This document shows positions 1 through 4,769 of a stretch of DNA of 6,106 nt, in pieces. The first letter of the stretch is position 1. The number at the start of each line of letters is the position of its first letter. The notes below the pieces were generated by a model. It was not told the origin of the DNA and made no database searches. It saw only the letters and a program-made list of their open reading frames with translations. Origin of the DNA: Euryarchaeota archaeon UBA250 (GTDB lineage: Archaea; Thermoplasmatota; Poseidoniia; Poseidoniales; Thalassarchaeaceae); the NCBI GenBank assembly GCA_002504845.1, contig DATW01000031.1, positions 1 through 6,106 on the forward strand, given 5' to 3'. A program made the translations under genes and the position numbers.

Positions 1-602
1 CCACTGGAAAGACGATCCACCCAAAGATCAGGATCCGATGGAACCCACGATCTAAGAATGGAAGAATCGATTTCAATTGGAGATGGAATTGAGAACATTG
101 CAGCCTCAAGATTATCCAGAGCGATTTCACGTTCCTCATCATCGCTCGCCGCCCCCACCTCAACGAGAGCATTCTCGATAGGCTCAGACCAAACTCGAGC
201 TGTGATCGGATCGCTGTATAGCTCCCAACCTATTGCAATACTAGCAGGGCCGCTATTGGCTCTAGTGCCGAATAGGGGGTATCCGTATTCTGAGAGATTT
301 TGATCCTCTAGAAGAATTGCTTCCATTTCCGCAAGATGCATCCAATTTTCCGCATCTGAAAGTCCCCCAGAATCAATCCTGGCAATTATTCTTACAAAGT
401 CCAGACTTGCTTGATATTCCCCTTCGACTTCATCAAGTAGCCTTACAGTATCGTTGTCCGGAAAAAAGGCATCTTCAGAATTGTCAAATTCAAGGAACAT
501 GGCCATTGAGCTTAGAGCAAGGGTACAAACCAAGCCGATTGCCAATACCGAACGAGGCCTATCGATGCAGATCGAAGTCATTCTGTCAAATGGATTTTCC
601 AC
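1..602 (-). CDS. RND/MMPL-superfamily exporter, N-terminal fragment (runs off left edge)
   Basis: This is the first 200 residues of a larger membrane protein that continues beyond base 1. It has a short amphipathic N-terminus (NPFDRMTSICIDRPRSVL), a single hydrophobic segment at about residues 18-37, then an acidic extracytoplasmic stretch opening with LEFDNSEDAFFPDND. This order (FDR...RPR, TM1, then a hydrophilic domain with an F/D-rich entry) is typical of RND/MMPL exporters of the HAE3 type, which move hydrophobic substrates across the membrane with proton energy. The remaining TM helices are outside the window. I chose GTG at 602 because it lies one base after the stop of the upstream gene (TGAaGTG) and adds the conserved ENPFDR segment; an in-frame ATG at 581 would lose it and has no Shine-Dalgarno. 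The tight junction implies translational coupling with the SRPBCC-epimerase. Substrate unknown; the superfamily call is fairly secure, the subfamily less so. Confidence 0.75.
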   Translation of the reverse strand, partial: MENPFDRMTSICIDRPRSVLAIGLVCTLALSSMAMFLEFDNSEDAFFPDNDTVRLLDEVEGEYQASLDFVRIIARIDSGGLSDAENWMHLAEMEAILLEDQNLSEYGYPLFGTRANSGPASIAIGWELYSDPITARVWSEPIENALVEVGAASDDEEREIALDNLEAAMFSIPSPIEIDSSILRSWVPSDPDLWVDRLSS

Positions 603-603
603 T

Positions 604-1995
604 TCATGTCCACATCCCAAGGGTATCGCGCAATGCACTTTCGAGATCACTGTGCGTGAACTCGTACCCTTGCTCCTCGAGCCTCGATGGAATAACATGT
701 TGCCCTTCTGTTAGGAGATTCTTGCCCATTTCACCGAAGAGAATCTTCACCACGAAAGAAGGAAGCGGAGCGATTGCAAGCCTCTTGAGGACCCTGCCAA
801 GCGTTTTCGCAAACTCTCTCTGACTCACAGGGTTCGGCGCAGTCAGATTGTAGGCTCCAGATGCTGAAGAATCCATCAGAAGCTCGTGCATGGAGTATAT
901 CTGGTCATCCATTGATATCCAAGGCATCCATTGTTTCCCTGATGCAATAGGCCCTCCAGCATTCATCTTGAATGGGAGAAGCATTTTTCCAAGCGCCCCT
1001 CCAATTCCTGAGAGTACGATTCCAGTTCGTAGCCAGATGGTACGTATCCCAGAATCTGCTGCTGGACGTGCAGATTCTTCCCACGCCGAACATACTTCCG
1101 CAAGATAGCCCGTACCGGGTTCTGATTTTTCCGTCAATCCTTTCTCGTCAGAGTGCCCATAGAACCCAACGGCACTGGCAACCATGAAAACTTCAGGAGG
1201 CTGCTTGAGATTTGCCAGAGTTTCTGCAAGGAGCGATGTACTCGCTGTTCTTGAAGTCATGATCTTATTTTTCCTTTTAGCTGACCACCTACGATCACCA
1301 ATTCCCTCGCCACCAAGATGGATAACAGCATCAAAACCCTCAATCATGCTGCTGTCTATCTCTCCCTTTTCAGGGTCCCATTCAATCTCATGGTCATCCT
1401 TCACATTTCTTCTAACAAGGCGATAGACGTCATGACCGCCAGTATCGAGAAAGGCCACCATCTGGGTACCGATAAGCCCGCTAGAACCTGCGATCAGGAT
1501 TTTCTTTCTTGCCTCTGACCTAAATTTTTGATGCCTATCCATGTCTCTCTGAAGCCTTATCTCCCTAGCCTTGAACATTCTATCAATTCTTTGAGTGACA
1601 AGTCGGCCACCTAGAACACGGTCAACAAATTCTCCGAGGAACCCAAAAGGGACTTTGTAATCGACCCGATCCGTCACTGTTGTAACTCCGTCTTTTTCTT
1701 CAAACAGATGCTCATGATCCCATTTCCAGAATGGGCCTTTGAGCATGGTTTCTCCAAATGCATGAGGTGGATCATATATCGTATGCTTAGCGTGCCAAGT
1801 CATTTTCGCTGGACCCATTACGAACTTCATGACACGCTCGGACCCAACTGCAGGTATTTCCGGGTCGGCCCTCTTTTCCAGAACCAATTCCCATGGAGGT
1901 GTCAGCCGATGGAACGCACCGCGCCTTTCATGCCACTCGAATACCGTTTCTATGGGGGCTTCAGTTAACGTCTTGTGAGTGTATGATGTCATCAT
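604..1995 (-). CDS. SRPBCC domain fused to TIGR01777-family NAD(P)-dependent epimerase
   Basis: This is a two-domain cytosolic protein of 463 residues. Residues about 1-155 form an SRPBCC (START-like) domain, a helix-grip fold that binds hydrophobic ligands (FEWHERRGAFHRLTPPW near the start, KGPFWKWDHEH at 87-96). Residues about 164-400 are an extended-SDR Rossmann domain with the nucleotide-binding glycines in AGSSGLIG (G170, G173, G176), the family marker SAVGFYG at 274-280 and GYLAEVCSAWEESA at 296-309. Residues about 405-460 match the DUF1731 tail (GEMGKNLLTEGQ, then an ALRDTLG end). The classical YxxxK pair is not evident, as usual for this family, whose reaction is not established. Members are sometimes misnamed SulA cell-division inhibitors. 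The start overlaps the photolyase stop by four bases (ATGA), with GGAG at 2005-2002 as ribosome-binding site; a second ATG follows immediately at 1992. Position between photolyase and exporter suggests a redox step on a lipid-like or chromophore-like compound, which is inference. Confidence 0.9.
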   Translation of the reverse strand: MMTSYTHKTLTEAPIETVFEWHERRGAFHRLTPPWELVLEKRADPEIPAVGSERVMKFVMGPAKMTWHAKHTIYDPPHAFGETMLKGPFWKWDHEHLFEEKDGVTTVTDRVDYKVPFGFLGEFVDRVLGGRLVTQRIDRMFKAREIRLQRDMDRHQKFRSEARKKILIAGSSGLIGTQMVAFLDTGGHDVYRLVRRNVKDDHEIEWDPEKGEIDSSMIEGFDAVIHLGGEGIGDRRWSAKRKNKIMTSRTASTSLLAETLANLKQPPEVFMVASAVGFYGHSDEKGLTEKSEPGTGYLAEVCSAWEESARPAADSGIRTIWLRTGIVLSGIGGALGKMLLPFKMNAGGPIASGKQWMPWISMDDQIYSMHELLMDSSASGAYNLTAPNPVSQREFAKTLGRVLKRLAIAPLPSFVVKILFGEMGKNLLTEGQHVIPSRLEEQGYEFTHSDLESALRDTLGMWT

Positions 1996-3542
1996 CTACC
2001 ACTCCGTGGAGTCGTACCAACAGACCATTGTTCCAGATATCCGTCAAGCTTTAGCTTTCTTTTCGTATTGGAGGAAGACATGTATCTCACGCTGCCAAAT
2101 ACCGGCCTTTTGGGGCCCCACGGCCTGTCATGCCTCCCCATGACCCAGAAGATTCCAGTGTAACTATTCGGATCTCTTCCATCAAGAGCCCACCTATCAT
2201 TCAGTTTTATCATCCATTCAGCGGCCTCTACAGGGGAAGGCGCCCATTCGAGTATTCTCTTCCCCCACAGCATCCGGAGATAGTTGTGTATCAAACCCTC
2301 TTCCTTGAGTTGCCTCTGAGCAGCATTCCACACCTCATCTTCGGTTTCAGCAGCCTCAATCTGTTCGAATGTATACGCCTCTGCCCTATCCTCTGCATGA
2401 TCATGCAGTGTGTTCTTAGCCCAATCCGGAATCGATTTGATCGAATGATGGTCATCTCTGTGGAATGCGAAATTATAGCCCAGTTCTCTCCAGGTAATTA
2501 GCTGATCAACGAATGCCTCTGAACTGGCAGTTAAGCCCCACCAACCCGCTCTCGAACCTCTTCCAGTAGAGTCTTCATCCAAATCAGCCGGAGTCCACCC
2601 TTCACGTTCAAGAATCGCATGAAGTATCTCATATGGAGATATGTGGCCAAAGTGAATCCAGGGCGAGAGGCCGCTCGCTGCCCCATCATCTGTATCGTTT
2701 CGACCGACGTCATACCTGCCTAATCGATTGATTAGGAAAGAGTCAAGCCTTCTCCGAGCCTCTGAAGATCCACCTATTTTCGTGGGTACCGATTGAACTT
2801 CATGATCTATGTCAAGGGGTGCTAGAGCCTTTCTTCCAATAGATCGACCTTGTGCAACCCTCCACATCCATTCTAGGGGGGTATGTTCGAAATTGACTTC
2901 CTCTAGAATCTCTGATAATTTGGCCGGATCCACAGTTAAATCCGTTTCTACGCCTTCAAGTGGCATGGCCTTCGGAGACGATTCAAAGGCTCTGAGAAGA
3001 TTTTTCTGCATGTACCTGCGGAAAGAATGCGCCGTTGCAAACTCCTTTTCCGACATTTGCATTGGCAAAATTCCGGTTGAATCAACGGCCTCCAACCTCA
3101 CCGAGGTTGTTTCTTCAGCCCTTTTCATCACCCAAAGGGGCAGATATGTAGGATAATCGTCTATTACCATCGCCGCGGAGCGTTTAGAGATTCTACGCAG
3201 CAGCCCGTCCCCTGGGTCTTTGTGATTTTCTACCCATGGCATGTAACTCACAGGCAGATCTCTGAAGACTGATATGTTCTCCACTAGCCCTTGCACCATA
3301 AAAGTCACAACTCTCTCAGAAGTCCAGCGATGTCGGACAGAAACTCCCTCTACGATGAGAAGAGGCTTGTTTATGCTGAGCGAAATCTCCACAGCGCGTT
3401 CCAACGCTGCATTGTATCTGTATCTCCTAGTGGCAGTCATCCAGTAGACTACAAAATCTCCAGACAGGTCTACTGGGAGATTCTTCAACACCCTAATCCT
3501 GGGCTCTAACCTCGAATCTTCCGATTTGAGCAGGCCTGACAT
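1992..3542 (-). CDS. phr: Class II deoxyribodipyrimidine photolyase
   Basis: This 516-residue flavoprotein is predicted to split UV-induced cyclobutane pyrimidine dimers using blue light and reduced FAD. The N-terminal Rossmann-like antenna domain includes SGDFVVYWMTATRRYRYNAAL (27-47, in two abutting motifs). The FAD-binding domain shows SGLSPWIHFGHISPYEI (290-306), WRELGYNFAFHR (351-362), WNAAQRQL (405-412), HNYLRMLWGKRILEW (419-433), NDRWALDGRDPNSYTG (448-463) and RPVFGSVRYMS (479-489). Trp405, Trp426 and Trp433 have exactly the spacing of the electron-transfer tryptophans 360, 381 and 388 of the Methanosarcina mazei class II enzyme, and Asn448 falls where its flavin-contacting Asn403 lies, so the core appears intact. 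The tail (GIFWVMGRHDRPWGP) differs somewhat from textbook class II sequences, suggesting a distinct branch. It is the first gene of the leftward operon and is divergent from ribA, which supplies flavin precursor. No Shine-Dalgarno precedes the ATG; a TATA-like TTCATATC about 25 bases upstream would suit a leaderless transcript. Confidence 0.92.
   Translation of the reverse strand: MSGLLKSEDSRLEPRIRVLKNLPVDLSGDFVVYWMTATRRYRYNAALERAVEISLSINKPLLIVEGVSVRHRWTSERVVTFMVQGLVENISVFRDLPVSYMPWVENHKDPGDGLLRRISKRSAAMVIDDYPTYLPLWVMKRAEETTSVRLEAVDSTGILPMQMSEKEFATAHSFRRYMQKNLLRAFESSPKAMPLEGVETDLTVDPAKLSEILEEVNFEHTPLEWMWRVAQGRSIGRKALAPLDIDHEVQSVPTKIGGSSEARRRLDSFLINRLGRYDVGRNDTDDGAASGLSPWIHFGHISPYEILHAILEREGWTPADLDEDSTGRGSRAGWWGLTASSEAFVDQLITWRELGYNFAFHRDDHHSIKSIPDWAKNTLHDHAEDRAEAYTFEQIEAAETEDEVWNAAQRQLKEEGLIHNYLRMLWGKRILEWAPSPVEAAEWMIKLNDRWALDGRDPNSYTGIFWVMGRHDRPWGPKRPVFGSVRYMSSSNTKRKLKLDGYLEQWSVGTTPRSGR
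2002..2005 (-). promoter_or_regulatory. Shine-Dalgarno of the SRPBCC-epimerase gene
   Basis: GGAG read on the minus strand sits six bases before the ATG at 1995 and nine before the second ATG at 1992. It lies inside the last codons of the photolyase gene, which supports coupled translation across the ATGA overlap. Confidence 0.6.
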
Positions 3543-3641
3543 GTGTGTCTTGTAACAGTTTTCAGATATGAACGACTGTTCTCAGAAAATGAAAATATCA
3601 AACAGTATTTCATAAGATGTTAGCATTTCCAAAGACCTGAA
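3543..3641. promoter_or_regulatory. Divergent promoter region between photolyase and ribA
   Basis: This 99-base AT-rich spacer must hold the start signals of both gene strings. For the photolyase side, TTCATATC (minus strand, about 3565-3572) lies roughly 25 bases before the ATG at 3542, the distance expected of an archaeal TATA box for a leaderless message. For the ribA side there are two candidates: the purine-rich tandem GAAAATGAAAAT followed by AT (3585-3598), which resembles a BRE plus TATA element and would give a leader of about 20 bases, and AGTATTTCATAA (3604-3615), which would give an almost leaderless message. Neither gene has a convincing Shine-Dalgarno. The boxes are weak matches picked by eye, so exact promoter positions are tentative; that the spacer is a divergent promoter follows from gene orientation. 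Confidence 0.6.
3554..3606. repeat. Three AACAGT hexamers, possible operator half-sites
   Basis: AACAGT occurs at 3554-3559, as its reverse complement ACTGTT at 3575-3580, and again directly at 3601-3606. The first two centres are 21 bases apart (about two helical turns) and the second and third 26 apart. The copies lie between and overlapping the candidate TATA elements of both divergent genes, where a repressor or activator would act. Flanking bases are not well conserved, so this could be chance in an AT-rich spacer. Confidence 0.3.
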
Positions 3642-4268
3642 ATGACCATTCAAATCGACTCCAAGGAGCATACTGTAGAATCTGATGCAGAACTTCCCAC
3701 CGAGTATGGGAACTTCAGAATAAGGGTGTTCGAAAGCCCCGATGGAAAAGAACATGCTACACTGTACACGGGCGATTTCTCAGACAATGATAACCCTCCT
3801 TTGGTTAGAATCCATTCAGAGTGCCTAACAGGTGATGCCTTCGGCTCCCTCAAGTGCGATTGTGGACCACAGCTCGAAGCTTCTATGCAGCGAATCCAAG
3901 AAGAGGGCAAAGGAGCAATAGTATACCTCCGTCAAGAAGGTCGAGGCATAGGGTTGTATTCCAAAATACAGGCTTATGCTTTGCAAGATCAAGGCCACGA
4001 TACGTTGGATGCCAATCTCTTGTTGGGACTTCCTGCTGATGGTAGATCCTATGATGTGGCGGCAGAAATGCTCAAGGACATAGGTTTGACGAAGGTGCGA
4101 CTTATGACCAACAATCCGTTGAAAATCAAGGGCCTGGAAGAGCACGGCATCGAGGTCCAGGAGAGATTACAGCACCAAAGCGGCATCGGACCCGAAAATA
4201 TGCAATACCTCGCAACGAAAAGACGTCGAATGGGACATCTCCTGAACATAGATATGAACACAGATTGA
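3642..4268 (+). CDS. ribA: GTP cyclohydrolase II
   Basis: This stand-alone enzyme of 208 residues converts GTP to 2,5-diamino-6-ribosylamino-4(3H)-pyrimidinone 5'-phosphate, formate and pyrophosphate, the first committed step toward riboflavin, FMN and FAD. It aligns with E. coli RibA (196 residues) nearly without gaps after residue 50, at an offset of seven. The zinc ligands are Cys61, Cys72 and Cys74 (SECLTGDAFGSLKCDCG, 59-75). The GTP-binding stretch is YLRQEGRGIGL (95-105), and Tyr112 and Arg135 occupy the positions of E. coli catalytic Tyr105 and Arg128. TNNPLKIKGL (156-165) and the terminal MGHLLN (197-202) complete the signature. No RibB (DHBP synthase) domain is attached. Many archaea begin riboflavin synthesis with the unrelated GTP cyclohydrolase III (ArfA), so this bacterial-type enzyme is notable if the host is archaeal. 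It is divergent from the photolyase, an FAD enzyme, and upstream of the peroxiredoxin. No Shine-Dalgarno is seen before the ATG. Confidence 0.96.
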   Translation: MTIQIDSKEHTVESDAELPTEYGNFRIRVFESPDGKEHATLYTGDFSDNDNPPLVRIHSECLTGDAFGSLKCDCGPQLEASMQRIQEEGKGAIVYLRQEGRGIGLYSKIQAYALQDQGHDTLDANLLLGLPADGRSYDVAAEMLKDIGLTKVRLMTNNPLKIKGLEEHGIEVQERLQHQSGIGPENMQYLATKRRRMGHLLNIDMNTD

Positions 4269-4302
4269 ACAATTAATATCCTACATGCAGGTGTCTTATT
4301 CT
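4269..4302 (+). promoter_or_regulatory. Short spacer with TATA-like box and Shine-Dalgarno before the peroxiredoxin gene
   Basis: The spacer contains an AT-rich AATTAATAT (4271-4279) that could act as an internal archaeal TATA box, about 26 bases before the ATG at 4303. It also contains AGGTG (4289-4293), nine bases before that same ATG. Both favour 4303 over the in-frame ATG at 4285, which has neither signal at a suitable distance. Read-through from ribA is equally possible, since no terminator hairpin is visible. Confidence 0.35.
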
Positions 4303-4764
4303 ATGTCGTCTTTGATTGGTACCAATGCTCCTGACTTTTCTCTAGACTCAAGCGAAGGAGACAAATTCGACTCCTCGAAAATGAAAGGACACTGGTACGT
4401 CCTATTCTTCTATGCAAAAGATGGCAGCCCAACGTGTAAGAGAGGCTGTTTGAGCTTCAAGGAACAGTACCATCTATTTCGCTCGTTGGAACCCCCTGTT
4501 GAGATTGTAGGTGTAAGCCAAGACACAGCAGAAGACCACAAGCAGTTCAAAGAAGAACTTGAACTACCATTCACACTCCTGTCAGATGAGGATAGAGCAG
4601 TAGCCAATGCATTCGGCGTGCCCGTCCACCTTGGAAGATTCCCCGCAAAGTCGTCCTTCGTCATTGATCCCGAGGGAGTCATAAGACATGTTTACGATTG
4701 GCAATTTAGACCACGTCACCATGTAGCTAAGATTCTAGATGCACTTTCTTCAATCACGGAGTGA
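4303..4764 (+). CDS. bcp: PrxQ/BCP-type peroxiredoxin
   Basis: This 153-residue cytosolic thioredoxin-fold peroxidase is predicted to reduce hydrogen peroxide and organic peroxides. It opens with the family start GTNAPDFSL (6-14). The predicted peroxidatic Cys45 lies in YAKDGSPTCKRGC (37-49), then SFKEQY (51-56). SSFVIDPEGVI (117-127) and WQFRPRHHV (133-141) follow and resemble the C-terminal half of plant and cyanobacterial PrxQ. Three positions depart from the usual pattern. The second cysteine, Cys49, is four rather than five residues after Cys45, in a gap-free alignment. The Pro of the PxxxTxxC motif is Ala38. The conserved Arg two residues before SF-ID is Lys116. Length is normal for PrxQ. 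I prefer ATG 4303 because of the upstream AGGTG and the fit to the family N-terminus; ATG 4285 would add six residues (MQVSYS). It follows ribA and ends in the Shine-Dalgarno of the regulator gene, so co-transcription is likely. Confidence 0.88.
   Translation: MSSLIGTNAPDFSLDSSEGDKFDSSKMKGHWYVLFFYAKDGSPTCKRGCLSFKEQYHLFRSLEPPVEIVGVSQDTAEDHKQFKEELELPFTLLSDEDRAVANAFGVPVHLGRFPAKSSFVIDPEGVIRHVYDWQFRPRHHVAKILDALSSITE
4758..4761 (+). promoter_or_regulatory. Shine-Dalgarno of the TrmB/V4R regulator gene
   Basis: GGAG ends one base before the peroxiredoxin stop codon (GGAGTGA, stop at 4762-4764) and is eight bases before the ATG at 4770. It fixes that start and ties the regulator to translation of the peroxiredoxin message. 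Confidence 0.65.
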
Positions 4765-4769
4765 ATAAT

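Noticed and set aside
58..303. Plus-strand open frame near the left edge
   Set aside because: It is opposite the minus-strand RND exporter frame, which stays open for 200 codons to the edge and has a clear TM1 and family N-terminus.
317..823. Plus-strand open frame of 168 codons over the exporter and epimerase genes
   Set aside because: It crosses the junction of two well-supported minus-strand genes, shows no family motif and has an unlikely composition (rich in Ser, Pro, Arg and Cys); it is an antisense shadow.
604..1995. Possible annotation as SulA cell-division inhibitor
   Set aside because: This name is a historical misannotation of TIGR01777 epimerases; the protein has a Rossmann NAD(P) site and an SRPBCC domain and nothing that links it to FtsZ inhibition.
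2001..2012. Inverted repeat ACTCC-GT-GGAGT overlapping the epimerase Shine-Dalgarno
   Set aside because: The two-base centre is too short for the full hairpin, and the sequence also encodes the photolyase C-terminus; probably coincidental, though weak occlusion of the ribosome site is conceivable.
3825..4145. Minus-strand open frame of 106 codons inside ribA
   Set aside because: It lies wholly within the highly conserved ribA coding region and shows no recognisable motif.
4285..4302. Upstream ATG of the peroxiredoxin gene as start
   Set aside because: It has no Shine-Dalgarno and adds six residues not expected in the family; the ATG at 4303 has AGGTG nine bases upstream and begins at the conserved N-terminus. 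Not fully excluded.
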